In this document: piece after piece, positions 1 to 13,700 of the stretch | Layout: every line of letters starts with the position of its first letter | How positions within the stretch are numbered: position 1 is the stretch's first letter | Source: Nymphaea colorata | Taxonomy: Eukaryota; Streptophyta; Magnoliopsida; Nymphaeales; Nymphaeaceae | NCBI RefSeq assembly: GCF_008831285.2 | Contig: NC_045147.1 | Location: 9,456,334-9,520,333, forward strand | Length of the DNA stretch: 64,000 bases | Reading direction: 5' to 3' | The notes under the pieces: generated by a model | What the model was told of the DNA's origin: nothing | The model's database searches: none | The model's input: only the letters and a program-made list of their open reading frames with translations | Position numbers and translations under genes: made by a program

Positions 1-140
1 CCTATTAGGCGAACACCGATGAGGGAAGCCGCATCGAAAAGATATGCTCCTCCCATAACCCAACAGGCCACATCGAAAAGATCTGCTCTTTCCATAACCC
101 AACATGGCTTATAGATCAATTCCTACTAGGAGAATATACC

Positions 141-697
141 ATATGCCTCTGCAGTAGGGAGTCTCATGTATGTTATGGTTTGCACAAGCCTAAACATGGC
201 TTATACAGTTGGTTTAGTGAGCAAGTTCTTATCAAATCTAGGCAAAGAGCATTGGGCAACAATGAAGTGGATCTTAAGGTATCTTACATACTTCCAATTA
301 CTGTTTGTGTTTGGGTAAATCTAATCCAAAGATACAAGGATTTGTTGATACGAAAATGGCAGGTGACTTGAACTCTAAAAAGTATCTTTATGGTTATGTT
401 TTTACTTTTGTAATGAGAGCAGTATCATGGCAGTCCAGATTGCAGAAGTGTGTTGCTTTTTCCACTATAGAGACAGATAAAGAGAAGAGTTTTGATATAA
501 GTCTTCATCAGAAGACTTATGTGTTGCATTGTGATAGCAAAAGTGTTATACATTTGACAAATAATTCAGCATTTCATTCAAGGACCAAGCACATTGATGT
601 CAGATATCATTGGGTTCGTGATGTGCTTGAGCAAAAAACTGATTTAGTTAGAGAAGATACAGAATCCTACAGATATGATGACGAAGTCTCTACCTAA
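141..697 (+). pseudogene. Ty1/copia pol remnant: end of reverse transcriptase and RNase H
   Basis: The frame near 141-190 reads ASAVGSLMYVMVCT, the conserved end of copia reverse transcriptase. It is followed by a WILRYL-type segment and, after a frame change near 300, by GFVDTKMAGDL, the start of copia RNase H. The RNase H then reads AVSWQSRLQKCVAFST. It loses the stretch around the catalytic glutamate and resumes with HCDSKSVIHLTNNSAFHSRTKHIDVRYHW, where the third acidic residue lies in the CDS triplet. The internal deletion plus the frame change make this a dead copy. It runs straight into a PPT-like purine stretch and an LTR at 811, so it is the 3' end of one element whose 5' part lies left of the window. 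Positions 20-105 also hold an imperfect duplication of about 40 bp sharing CATCGAAAAGAT. Confidence 0.85.
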
Positions 698-810
698 AGA
701 GAAGCATGACAAGTATAGAGACCTAGTTGGGATGACTGCCTTTAGGACAGTGTATTAATTTTTGTTCATTTTGCAGGTATGATCCCTCTCTTGAGGCTGG
801 AGGAGAAGTT

Positions 811-1372
811 TGTTGGATTGGGTCCTGCTTCAAGTGAGGACCCGACCCATGTGAAAAAAAGAGGGAGAGGGCACCCGATGGTGCCCTAACCCCATCTCAC
901 GTCTCTCTCTCTCTCTCTCGTGGTTTTCTTTTGGGAAAAAGAAAAGAGGGCTCTTCCCTCATGGCTCACACAAAGCAAGGAGAAGAGGAAAAAGAAGGCA
1001 AAGAAGAGAATGAGAGGAGGTAGGCAAGAAGAAAAAAAGGAAAAAGAGCAAGGTTGTGGGTTTGTGCAGCCGTGTGGGTGCAAGTGTAGAGAGAGAAAGT
1101 GAAGAAAACAAAGGAAAAAAAAACATACGGTGATTTCTTTTCTTGTGGTTTTCTTATGCATTCATTCTTGAGAATGATTTATGTTATTCTCTACAAGAAG
1201 AACAACACATATTGATGTGGTTGTATTGCCTCTTTGAAATATATATATCTCTCTTGCCCGTGGTTTTTTACCCTATTATTGGTGGTTTTCCATGTAAATT
1301 GATGTCTCCTATTTTCTGCATTATCTAGTATATTTTTAACACATATTGCTGCAATATTGGTGTTGGGAACAC
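811..1372 (+). repeat. Probable 3' LTR of the copia remnant
   Basis: A purine-rich stretch (GGCTGGAGGAGAAG, 796-809) directly precedes TGTTGGATTGGG at 811, which is the expected PPT/LTR junction after copia RNase H. The body has a (CT)10 run at 901-920, a GA/AG-rich part at 930-1110, and a terminal part ending near GGGAACACA at 1365-1373. No 5' LTR is in the window, so the right boundary is good only to a few bases and no target duplication can be checked. ORFs on both strands here are low complexity and not believed. Confidence 0.55.
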
Positions 1373-2321
1373 AATCTTTTGCTAACAGCCAAGTTATTTT
1401 TTATTTTCAGCAGTTTTGTGAAATCCCTTGTATGAAATCAGCTTATTTGGATTGTTTTATTGATGCTAAAGGTTGCATTAGCTGCGTAATTATTTGATAT
1501 ATGCATGCTTGAAGTTTGAAAGCATTTGTGACAGCATTAACAGTTGTTTTGAGCTGGTTATTGTCTTCTTAAGCATTCTTTTTTTGGGAAAAACATCTAT
1601 AACATTTACCTCCAATTCCAACCTCCACCTCTGGACCCATTGCCATTCTCTGGATAAGCCCCCTTCTTCCCCCATCAGGACATTAAGAGAAGAAGGTGTA
1701 ACCCCTCCCCTCGTCATTTGCTACTTGTGCGCCACCACCAATGCTGGCACTTCCCTTCGGATGGGGAGGCACTCATCTCTCCAACAAAAACCCTAGCCAA
1801 ACTCCCCAAAGCTTCTATGTCAGCTCTTCCTAGCAGTCCCGCGGATCCAATAGTGAGACTAGTGGAAAAGGCAGAGCCCTGTGGGGCACTTTAAATCATC
1901 AACTCGGGTCTAATGTGGGCATTTCATGAGATTGAAACCCAGTTTTATCTTCACTTCACTGGGATTTTCGAAGGCCAGTGTGTGTGTGGGGCCCACACCA
2001 ACCGCACTGTAGCTCCACTACCGAGTGGGAGTCACCTTTGATAAATAAGCTGACAGTTTTTCTTATTAGAAATAAGTTGTTAGCCGATTAATGCACTTTA
2101 GGCAGTAGTTCTTATTCAAAACAAGTTGTTAGCCTGCTTAATAATGCACTGTAGGCAGGTTTACAACATAATTTCACTCTTACACTCTCTGGATTTGGGA
2201 TTAAAAATGTTCACTGCTTATTTAAGACATGTTTTGAAATTTTGGTTTCCTTAGCAGGTTCACATTGGATAGAATTACTTGAAAGCGTCCTGTGAATAAA
2301 TTAATAGAAATCTGTGCCTCG

Positions 2322-2352
<31 letters not shown>

Positions 2353-3141
2353 GCTAAAACCCATTGGCCCATGTCCAAGATCATTTAGAAGAACGATACT
2401 GGGTTTTAGCCCATGTCCAAGATCATTTAGAAGAACGATACTGTTCTGAAACTGATGCTTTCAACATTGCTTAGATTAATTGTTGTCATGACACGAAGCA
2501 CAGTAGCAGAGCAAGACAATTCAGCCAACCTGCTTAAAGTTTCACTAGAAATGCAAAGGGAAAAAAAAAACCCATACGTTTCAATTATCATGCTGTTTTT
2601 ATCAATCGTATGTGGAATTCATCCTGTTCATCATTTCTCCTCCATTTTTGGGCAATCTTGTGGGAGATTGGAGAATATTTGCTTAAGAAATAGACTACAA
2701 GATGGAGCACACCCAACTTCTGAATGAATATTAAAATCACAGCCAGGGTTAAATGGCATTCAAATGAAAATTATTATACTTGAGCGTTCATTTGTTATGA
2801 AATTGCACACATTTTTAAAAAATTCATGTGAAAAACTCCCATCCCCAGTCTGTCCTTCTCTAGAATGTGTAGGCAGACAGGAGACGCATGTGGCAAAGGT
2901 ATCCTATATAATCAAACTTATTTAACGTTTTTGTCTTGTAAAAACCTTGTCCTAAACACTCTTCCAACCATCGAAACTTTTACTTTGTGACCGGGCATAA
3001 TTTGCACAATTGTGAGTCTGCTGCTTCTTTCTTCTGTTATTTGATGAACGAGGCAAATGAAGGTCATGAACTTTTCTCAAGCAGTGAGACAACCGCTCGT
3101 CAATGTCCAATCGGGCAATTGAGGTTCAGATGACCTGGTGT
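1373..3141. other. Non-coding intergenic DNA with small tandem duplications
   Basis: I see no gene here. Recognisable structure: an imperfect duplication of a GTTAGCC..AATGCACT..TAGGCAG unit at about 2060-2160; an (AT)n microsatellite at 2323-2342 running into (AC)n; and a nearly exact 34-bp duplication with period 42 (2368-2401 and 2410-2443, CCCATGTCCAAGATCATTTA...). The 75- to 100-residue frames have no family resemblance. Confidence 0.6.
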
Positions 3142-3149
3142 CTCACGCA

Positions 3150-3684
3150 TAGGGGTGAACACCAGTGGAGTCGACCCAAGTTCAGTCAGCTTGAGCCTTG
3201 CTCGACTAATGAAACCTTGAGCTCGACTCGGCTCGAGAATAGCTCGACTGAAGCAGCTCGAGCTCGACATTGCAGTTACGTGTTGAGCTCGAGCTCGACT
3301 CGATTAAGACTCGACAAACTCGTTTGAATAGAATTAATGTTCATCGTTACATGTTACATGTTGAGCTCGAACTCGACTCGATTAAAACTCGATAAACTCA
3401 TTTGAATAGAATTCTCATAATTATGTGTTGAGCTCGAACTTGATTTGATTAAGGCTTGACAAACTCATTTCAATATATCGACTTTATTAGTGTTGAACAA
3501 ACTCGATTAAAGCTCAAACTCGACTTGGTAGTTATGTGTTGAGCTCGAACTCAACTCGATTATTTAAACTAATCGACTCGTAAACTAAAGTTCAACTCGT
3601 TAAACAAATGACTCACTCAAACTCGTTCACGAACCGAGCTTTAACGAGTCAAGCTCAAGTAGCTCAACTCGTTGTTCACCCCTA
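3150..3684. mobile_element. hAT-like MITE with CTCGA-rich interior
   Basis: The ends are exact 12-bp inverted repeats: TAGGGGTGAACA at 3150-3161 and TGTTCACCCCTA at 3673-3684. They are flanked by 8-bp direct repeats CTCACGCA (3142-3149) and CTCATACA (3685-3692). The two mismatches are a CG-to-TA pair, as expected from CpG decay. An 8-bp target site with a short AGGGGTG-type terminus fits the hAT superfamily. The interior is several degenerate copies of a TGTTGAGCTCGAACTCGACT-like unit (about 3281, 3359, 3426, 3537) and has no coding capacity. Confidence 0.75.
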
Positions 3685-3906
3685 CTCATACAATTTAGTT
3701 CACCCCTACTTGTACAAGACCCTTTACGAACCACACGTGCCACCTCTCACAGGCTTGTCAAAAAGTACCAATCTTTAACGAGTCAAGCTCAAGTAGCTGG
3801 ACTCGTTGTTCATCCCTACTCATACAATTTAGTTCGCCCCTACTTGTAAGACCCTTTACGAACCACACGTGCCACCTCTCACAGGCTTGTCAAAAAGTAC
3901 CAATCT
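3640..3906. repeat. 134-bp tandem duplication that includes the MITE right end
   Basis: The unit begins TTTAACGAGTCAAGCTCAAG at 3640 and again at 3774. Both copies contain the MITE terminus, the flanking CTCATACA, and a downstream host stretch ending CAAAAAGTACCAATCT (3774 and 3906). Copy 2 differs by a few substitutions, including TTCATCCCTA for TTCACCCCTA, and by loss of CA. The duplication is therefore younger than the MITE insertion. Confidence 0.85.
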
Positions 3907-4783
3907 GGTATACCAACCAACAAGCAAAAAGTCTCGTTGGTAGTTTACATTCTATGACCCCAAGTGACCTGACCACCACAACTCAAACCCCAAAGGAGCA
4001 CCTCACTTTGGCAGCTAGAGAGGAGATACTATGACTGGCCATCGAGCATCATCTTTGAGGCGGTTTGTAGAAAGCACACTCAATGAATCTACACCAAAAT
4101 ATTAGATCATTTAGGCCTAGTTTGATGCACAGAAAAAACACTGTGCTGAGTGAATTTTTTTTCAAATTGGTACTTTGTGAGTGTCATTAATGCCAAACGA
4201 ACTTCTGCCAATCCCTTCAGGTCCAACATCCTTCAACACCTTTAGCCTTCCCTCCGTTTTAACACACAAACACATGCACACTACACATACACCTTCCGGC
4301 AACAGAACTAACTGGCTGCCTGAAGTTCTCGCAAACGTAAACCTGACCAGTCACCATTCAAGCTTACCAAATTTTTGCAGAAATCTTAAAATACATCAGT
4401 CTTCCTTTCTACCTTTAATTGGAAGATGGGGTGGGGGATATACGCCAAATGGACAAGAAAAATACATTAATATACCAGTAATATAGGACAGCAAACAAGC
4501 TAGACTTACGGTTGTAGAACACAACACGAACAACAACAATGAATAAAGAATAAATGGATAATAACTGATGGAGGGATCATGTGAAGGAGCTCGTTCTTAG
4601 GACGCAACAGATGAAAGGCCTTACCTAAATGTATGTGATGGCACACCAAGCATCGAACGGATGCACCACCTCTGGAGAAATACTGGACTGACAAAACCAC
4701 CATCACATCGACTTCCTCCTCTTCGCCCTCCTGCCTCTCCCATTTTCTTTCCTCTACACTATAGTACACAACTTGCTTACTCT
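3907..4783. other. 3' flank and probable 3' UTR of the CSI gene
   Basis: No separate gene is seen. The part next to the stop codon (about 4500-4783) should hold the 3' UTR of the minus-strand CSI gene. I could not place a polyadenylation site. The short frames on both strands (4181-4849) overlap the CSI end or are non-conserved. Confidence 0.5.
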
Positions 4784-7700
4784 TTATTTGTTAGACCACT
4801 GGAATTCAATCTCCAGGTTCCTGTTTGGACCACTCTTGCTTTGGGGTAGTAGGGTGTACTCCCCTGCGACTGCTCCAAGCATAACAACCCGGTCGATCTG
4901 GATGGTGACCTTTCCAAATGAGCTCTGTCAAATCATGACTATGTTTTAGCAAATGATGCAAATGGTTTCCGTCAGTTTTCTGAGAAATTGAAAACCAGAA
5001 ATATCACCTTTCCAATTTTGCTCTTATTCTTGCATGAGATGTGGAGTTTCTGTCCCTTTGGAGGACTGTCAAATGCCCAAGCAAAGCCTTCATCCCACTC
5101 TGGTGTGGGACCAGTAGATACAATCTGCATCAATCGAAACAGATAAGAATTACTCATAGCTAAGAAGAAGAGGGACAGCTGGTTGTCCCAGGAAACAAAT
5201 CTAATGGCAGCATTAGAGAATGAAAATGTTTATGGAATCAGAATCAATTTACAAGCTGAAAATGTCTTTTACTAAATGTATTCTGGCCAAAATGTATTTC
5301 CAACATGACTCTTTTTCTGCTGTTTCACTGACTAGTTCCGATGGCTTGGTTTTCATGAATGAAGATTTCCCTGCTTGAGTGAAATTATGTTCTCCACGGG
5401 ACCTGTTGTCCCATTTGACCATAGCTAATCTAAATGATACAGCACACTAGGGCCCCTGTTGATTGTCTGGAATGCCTAATATGTCTGGGCACCTAAAGGT
5501 GCCCTTAAGGTTGCTCATTAAGATTATTACGACTAATATGACTAGGAGAGGTTGCTGCTAAGTTTCATGTTTTCCTAGAAATGGAAGCCAGAGGTTAACT
5601 CATAGTATGATGACAGGACACAAACCTGCAAAATTTGAAGTGAAACATTTAGGAAGATTTTTTTTTAAGAATGCTCAGACAAATCTCCAATTCTCCTAGC
5701 AACAGAAAGCAAGATTTGCTGCTAGTGCAGTATTAGCTAATACATAGGAAAACTAATACATCAAGTACATGCAGAACCTCGGCAAATAGGTGGAGAGTTT
5801 TACCTACAGCTACCACATAAAAAGGAGGCAGGATCCTAAAGGAAATATGTAATTTTCACATGATGTATTGAACATGGTTAATAAGTCAAAGGTGATCCCG
5901 CTGGAAGATAAAGCAACAATTGTTTTGATTGTATGATACAGCAAAAGAAAGGTTTGTGATTGGTCTTGCTAACTTCTTGTTGGAGGTACCACCTCCAAGC
6001 ACCAGAGAGTAATAGATTTACCATCCCTATACTCTGGTAGTCTGTCTGGCTTGGATCAGAAACTTTTCAAATTGCCAGAATGAAAATTTGTTGATCAAAA
6101 AGTTATTCCAGAAAGCACGCACGCATGTTATTCACTAATTTCACTTGAAACTTTTGATTATGTTGATCTCACCTTTGTTTGCCTAGGAGGAGTACTTCCA
6201 AGTGTCAGCTTGCAATAGACGCTTGGGTTCCCAACTGACTGCCTCAAGTTATTCCCACGTTTGATGATTACCGTTAGTGTGCCAGGTAAACACTGCAAAA
6301 GGAGTTCAGCTTTCTCCTGGAAACGAGGGGGACCAGACTGAATTAGGTATTGAAGCAAAGGAATTGCTTCTGCCGCAGCAACAGCCTGAGCTTTAGAGAC
6401 TTCTGCAGGGCAGGCAGACCAGGCTTGTCTAAGGAGAAAAAGTGAATCCAGTGCTGCTTCCTGTGTTGCTTCAGTGCCTGTTTTAAGGGCTGTCACCAAA
6501 TGAGGGATGCTTAGAGTAGCAGGCTCTGTTGCTCTCAGACGCGGAAAGTTGCTGAATAATGCATTAAGGGCTTTCAAGTACTCCTCGCTTACAGTCCCAG
6601 TTGCCCAAAGATCCTTCTCTATAGCAACTATGAACAATAACAAAAGAAGCAAAAAAAAGATTCAGAGTGCAAACACTGGATATAACACCCAAAAAAAATG
6701 GAATATAGAATTCTCTGCTTGGGTACCTAAACCTTTTGTGTGTGTGTGTATATATAGGAAACAAATGCCAGAGGAGAAACACTGGATAGCACCAAACATA
6801 GTGAAATATAACCATATGCACTTGGACATTAATCATACATATGTATGCATATGTACATACGTGCGCGCAGACAAACACGTGTTGCATGAGAGAATCAAAT
6901 TGGTTCAAAGCTTGTCACAAATATCATTAACGGAAAATCTCGGCGAGGTTTTTCTCGGGTATTTTTTTGGCGAAGCTCTTCTCGAGTAAATCTTAGGACA
7001 ATATTGACAATTTTTAAAAATAATAAAAATCATAGAAAACCTTTAAAAAATCAGAAAATTAAAAATATTAAAATCTCTGGAAAATCGTGATAAAATTACA
7101 AGATTTTCATTTTTGGCAAAATTTTCAAAATCTCATGATTTTTTTATCTTCTTGTTTTATTTGATTTTCTCGTAAATATCATGAGATTTTTTACAATCTT
7201 GCAATATCTGTGACACTGGCTCAAAGAATAGGCTCCCCAATAAGGGATAGTTCCTTACAGCCAGGACCCAATCCCTCACTATTTAGCTAGCTAGAGGTGC
7301 TTTTCATCAGTACCATAGGGCAGCCCACATTGTTCACCATCAGCCATTCCTGTAGTATCACCAACATGTTAACCCACCTAATTTTCATCAAATATATAGA
7401 CAGGCAAGAACCCTGGGGAAAATATAAATACTACAAAGAAACCAAGACAGAATCCAATTGAGGCTGAGGTGGACCTTAGTCGATTTCATGTATCTTTTAA
7501 CTTTTCTTTCTTCGGTACCCACCCATCATGAATTCTTACAGTCACATGTAAAACCGAACATATAGGAATAGCAGCAGAAGGACAAACAAGGAGAACCAGG
7601 AAAGCTTACCAGTTAAAGATCTAACAACTTCACTAGAAGCATATTCTTGAATTGTATTATTTGAAAAGAGAAGTTTCACAAATGTTGCAGCTTGCACTGA

Positions 7701-10700
7701 CGTCTCTGGTTCACTTGAACTAACGATGTCAATCACAATTTGAATCCCACCTGCTTCAGCAACAGCCCTTTTATTTGAGCGACTGTACATCACAAGATTT
7801 TGCAAAGCACAAATTGCTACGACTTTCATTTCTTCTGTAGGTTGTTCTTCGATCAGGTTCACCAGTGCGCGACATGCTGAAACAGCATCTGTTGAACGGG
7901 CAAGAGCCTCATTCTGGAAAAGGTCACCAAGTGCAAGTGCTACTAACAGCTTTGCTTGTTGAACTTGAGATTGAGGTTCATTCAGGTACTGCGATAAGGG
8001 AGAAATTGCAGATTTGGCAGCTTTTGATTCTCTTATCTTCACATTGTTCAACAAGGACTCCAATAATCTAGCTGCTGTTTCTTCGCACTGATGGGACTTA
8101 AGAAGTTCCAAAAGTGCTTCGATGGCACCACTTTCTGCCATTGCTTCCGAGCTGGTTGCATCATCACTTTCCAACACTAGTAAAGCGTTTAGTGCACCAA
8201 CAACAGTTGTTTCTGTACCAGAGCGGAGCATCCTTACTAGAACAGCAACTGGTACTTCCAGGTAAAATTCAGAACTAAATTGCAAAATACAAGACAAGAC
8301 AGATGCAGCAGATTCCCATAAGGCATGTGGTAGTGGAGGGTCTGCCTGCAATATAAGTTTTGATAGCTCACTTACTCCACCTTCCTTCGCAATTGCATTT
8401 GGCCAAGTCAAAGCAATGTTTGCAAGTGCCTTCATAGCCCTTTGCTGCAAAATAGGCATCCCAGAACCAAGAACTTGAATAAGAGGACCAACTGCTTGTT
8501 GTGTTATGCCATCCTTCTGCAGATGCTCCTCCAACAACAAGTGTGAAAGTAGCTCAGCTGCCAGCTGTTGTACCACCTGGGAAGTTGAACCTAATAGCAA
8601 TGCAATGATTGGTTCGATTGATTGGTGAGGTGTTAGCTTATGATCAGCACGACACTGAGGATGCTCTAAAATATTTACAAGAACTTGCAAGGCACTATGT
8701 TGCCCCTCAGGACTAAACTCTGGCCGTGACAGTAACAAGAAGAGGGGCTCCACTACCTTTGCAGCAGAAGATCCCTTTGCAATGCTTGCATTGTTTGTCA
8801 GTATCCGAAAAAGTTCTGCAAAAAGAGCACACAGGAACTCGGGTGCTTCTGGAAGGATATCAAGCACATTTTCAATCACACCAGCTTTCACCATGTCTAT
8901 TTTACACGCAGGCCTGTCCTTTCCTAACTTGACAAGTGCTTTTGTCACAGCTTCATGCAGTGTGTAATTGTTATCAAACAAAAGACCAACAAGAGGAATG
9001 ACAGCCCCATGAGCAGCAATAAGTTCTGCTAATTGCTCATCATCCAGCAGCTTATCTAAAGCTCTGACCACTGCATGCTGAGCAGGGTTAAACTCAGCAA
9101 GAAGAAGAGACACCATAGGTTCCACGCAACGAGCTGCAGCCAGTGTTGATCGAATTCTCGTATTGCCAAAAAGGACACAGCATAGCTCTGCAGCATCTCC
9201 CTTCAGTTCCATCGAACAATTTGAGGAAAGAATGCGACAAAGAACATCGACAGCATTCATTTCAACATCTGCTACAGCTAAAGCTCTGGAAGGACTTTCA
9301 TGCAAAAGCCTCACTAATGCAGCAATTGCAGCATGTTGCTCCTTTTCTGAACCAGTATTGAGAATCTCAACAAGTGGCTGCACTGCCTGTCGGGCGGTTT
9401 CTCCATTTCTGATATGGTCTGCTGTAAAAAGGCTCTCCAAGGCTCTGGCAGCACTATACCTAGAAGCTCTTGCACCAAGATGTAAAACAGCTACAAGCTG
9501 ATTCACAGCCCCAAACACTGCATCATGTCTCCTTATTTCAGGGTTACTGAATAAAATCCCCAAAAGCTCGGTTGCAGCTTCTTCTGTTGCATCTTGTGGA
9601 CCAAGGGAAAGATACTTCGTTAATGCCTCTATTGCCCCAGCTTCTACCATCACCAACTTGTTTGCAGGGGTATCTTTTGCCAGTTGAGTCAAAAGACCAA
9701 GTGCTAGGAAAGGTGCATTAGGCCTGTCTGGGATTGGTTTTAGCAGGTCAACAAGTGATGGTATTGCTTTCCGAGAAGTTGCACCATTTCTTATATCATC
9801 AACTCTGAAAAGCCGCTCTAGAGCAACCTGATCTGGATAGCGCACCAGTGAAAACCTCTCAGAAAGTGCCAACACTGCTGAAATATCAGCATCAGCTGAA
9901 CCAATTAATGATATCAGGCCACCAGCTGCACCTGAATTGGCAACTGCAAGTAAGGTCCCTCTGCTACCATTGCAAACAAGACTGGCTAGTGCTTGAGCTG
10001 CAAAGTATCTATTTGTCGAATCCTCTGACCTTACCAGACTTGCTAACACAGGGATAGACTGGCTAGTGGCATTTGCTCGTATGATATCTCTATCTTGAAA
10101 AAGAATTGCAAGCAGCAGAGCACATACCCATGTAATTTGATCTTCGTTATCGTCAGCCTGTAAATAAAGGTTACACCAACATGATCAACAAGATGATTTT
10201 GTATTTTTTTTTAAAGTAAAATCAGAAAGGATATGATATAAATGCATGAACAGGAGGATGGAGGATGGAGAATGGAGAAAAAAAATTCGAATAAAAACTA
10301 AGACAACAAACTATCTTTTCTTGAACTTTCATCAAAAATATTGAGTACTCAAGCTGTTGAAATCATAGGCGCCTGTGTGTTGCACTCTGTACCTGTATAA
10401 CCTGGAGTAAATGCTGGGAGATTCTGTCAGTAAGTACTTCCACAGCTCCAGCTTCCAACATGGCTGATTTACTTTTGCTGTCATGACATGCAAGTACAGA
10501 AAGTAACCATATGGGTGCAGCGCCGCCTAGAATCACAACTTTTGCTTCTGCTTCATTTCCATTTTGAATTCTATCCTTACAATATATGCTTAACCAATAA
10601 GCTGCTTCACGTTCATCATGACCTGATGATGAACTCAAGCATCCCAAACTAAACATTTGAACAAGTGACTGAATAAGACTTGTGCACAGATTTGATTCAT

Positions 10701-13700
10701 TAAGGACCTCCAGGACAAGTTGAAGGTTTTCTTCTGCAGCACAAATAAGAAGTGCGGTCCCACCTACTTTAATGTCAATGTTCGTCGAACTAATTACACG
10801 CTTTGCAATGGATGCAACGCAGCCAGAAGTACAAGCAATTTTGTTACCTAGGAAAATGGGCTGATCTCTGCAAAGCCTGCATAAGATTTCTATAGCTTTT
10901 TCCTGTAAATTAGGTGTCCCTTCAGCCAGACACAAAACTAGAGGGCTTATGGCATTCGGAAAGTCCGCAAGAACAGTCCATGCTGGTTTGCTGCGTGCAG
11001 TTTTTCCCTTTGTTAATAAAGCAAGAGCATGAAGTGACTCTGATGTAGCAGCAGAACCAATGTCAGCAGATTCAAGTAGAGAAACTAGAGCAAGTACAGT
11101 CCCAGCACGGTGTACAATGTCAGCCAAATCATCACTGAAGGGGTGACATTCAAGAAGATGGACAATAGCAGCAGCAGCATGTGTCCTTCCATCAATGGTA
11201 GCATCACGCAGAACTCTTGTGGTGCGTGCAATTATATCACCAGCACTAGCCTGCTCCGAAATGCCACTGTCGAGGAGGAGATTAGAAAGAGCCCTGGTTG
11301 CTTGTTCTGCAACTTCAAGAACAGATGAGCTAGCAAGTGCAACTAAAGGATCAAGTGCATCTCTAGAAACAGAAGCCACTTCTCTGTTTTGCTTTATTGA
11401 CCGAAAAATTGCAGCAAGGCAACGTGCCGACTCAATCAAGATTTGTTCAGAGTCCACACTAAGCAGTTTCATGATGGACCAAAGTGCCTTGACAGCAACA
11501 CTACTTTCTCGTAGGTCCTTTCTGCAATCAAACAGAGAAGCAAGAACTGATGCTGCCTTAGCTTGAGTTTCTTCTTTGGTAGAACTCAAGATATTTATGA
11601 TTGTCTCAATTGAATCACTAGCAGCACTCCCCTCATGCAATATGTCATTCAAAGGAGCAACTGAAAGAAGACTACAAAGTGCATCCAGGACATGAATCTT
11701 TGATTCGGGCAAATCACTGGTAAGCATAGCTGTTAGCTGACTAATTGTTCCCGTGTCAGACTTATGTATAAGATGTTTTAAAGTTTTTGCAGCAATCTCC
11801 TTTCCATTATAACTTCCATTTTTCAACAGCCACAGTAAAGCAGGAACTGCATCAGCACTTTCAACACAAGCACGGATGTCTTCACTGTGATTGCAGAGAT
11901 TCCCAAGAATTATTGCTGAATCTTCCTTGGCTTTTGCAGATCCTATTTCAAGAATCTGCACAAGTGGAGGTATACCTCCAGCTGCTGTGATGGCCCACTT
12001 ACTTTGATCATTTTCATTTGACAAAAGGCAAAGCAGTGCCACTGCACATTCCTGCTGCTGTTCTGATGATAATCCAAGAAGAGAAATTAACAGTTGCACA
12101 CCTTCGCGGCCTTGCAGAGCACGCCATAGACTGCCTTCACTATTGCAAAGTGTCAATAGGGACCTTATCAACTCATCCTGGACATCATCAACAGCCATGG
12201 TTATTAAACCAACGAGCAATCTTTTTGCATCTGAACTGGTCAATTTCTTCGATAATGTTGAATTCCCATACAAGCTTGCCAATGCTTCTATTGTTCGTTC
12301 TCGCACAAGAAAAGGCAGCCGAGGTTTAAATTGCTTAAGCAACACTTGCTCAATAATCACTGGATCTGACGGCCTGATAGATTCTGCTTTGCTATCATAT
12401 ATCATAAGAGCTGATGCTAATGCACCCATTGTGTCTGCAATTTGTGCAGATGAAGTGCAAGACTCGAGGCTTTCACCAAGACTTGATATTACAGATGATA
12501 AGCCACCGGATATATTTGCCAAAGCACACATTGCATTTTCCTGCAATGCCTGTGCAGACTCTCCTTGCATAAATTCCTTGGAAGGTGCAATTGTTGCATT
12601 TATTAAAGAAGGAATGCCATTACAACCAGCTATTTCTCTTCTTGACTCTTTGCATTGGGCAGAGAGAGCTTTCAGTGCTCCTGCTGCCTCAGCTCTTACG
12701 GATGCTTCATTTCCAGGACCTAGTAATTTGAGAAGTTGCTTAGTAGCTTCAGCTTTTAATACTTTCACACAAATAGATGCCTCTTCCATCATCATGCATG
12801 CCAGGAGGAAGCATACATTTGCTTGGGTAGTTGACTGCCCGGTGGAAAGCAACTTCACAAGAATATCCACTCCTCCTGCTTCAATTGTAGCAGACCAGAA
12901 CCCCTCGGTACTGCACGACAGGTTTCTTAGAGCACCAGTAAGCAGGCTTTCTACCAGATTGCCAGCTTTCATCTCAACCTGCAGCTTCTCCCACAAAACA
13001 GGAACTACACCTTCTGTTGAAAAGATCTTTGATCCAACATGATCCTTTGCTCCGCCCTGAGAAACTGCATATATAGCTTTGGCAGCTGCAACTTGTCCCT
13101 CCACAGTACCGGACCTGAGTAAGCCAAGTAATGGCGGAATGCAACCACCAAGTAGAACTTTTACTCTCAACTCATCCTCCTTACACAGCGATCCTAAGAC
13201 AGTGGCAGCTTGTATTTTTACTCCTAATGATCCTGATCTAAGAAGTGAAACCAATATTGGAACTGCTTGCGAGTGTGAACCCACAGCACTGAAAGCATTT
13301 TCACGAGTACTTATCATATCAAATAATTGCTTCAATGAGTTTTCTTTGTCTTGTGCAGAGGAGGCATTCTTTCGCAGTAGCTCAATACACTGTGCTACGG
13401 TTGCCAATGTACCATCTGGATCTTCCATGCTGCTACTGCGTTCCCTGAAATTACATCACAAAAAGGGGAAAGATCATCATTAAGGCAGTGTTATTGTTTA
13501 TGTTTAAATATAACACAATGGCTGGCAATTTTGAGTAAAATAAAATTAATAAAGGTGGTAATTGCAGTTCTTCCACTGAACTTATCATGCTCATACCATA
13601 CTTCAGACATGATTGAGTTTTACTTTCAATGCTTGACCAAGAGCAGCTACAATAGAAGCTATGATCAATAAGATAGTTAATCACCGACCATGTTAAAACC

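Noticed and set aside
886-1161. 91-residue minus-strand ORF with a hydrophobic stretch
   Set aside because: Translation of the GA/CT-rich part of a copia LTR.
12143-13042. 299-codon plus-strand ORF
   Set aside because: It lies wholly antisense to the first giant CSI exon, and its frame is a by-product of that exon's codon pattern; many similar plus-strand frames occur across 7865-13483.
13428-13428. Use of the ATG at 13428 as the CSI start
   Set aside because: Upstream exons 14899-14831 and 14591-14518 extend the frame with correct splice phases, and the residues just before MEDPDGT also match the family.
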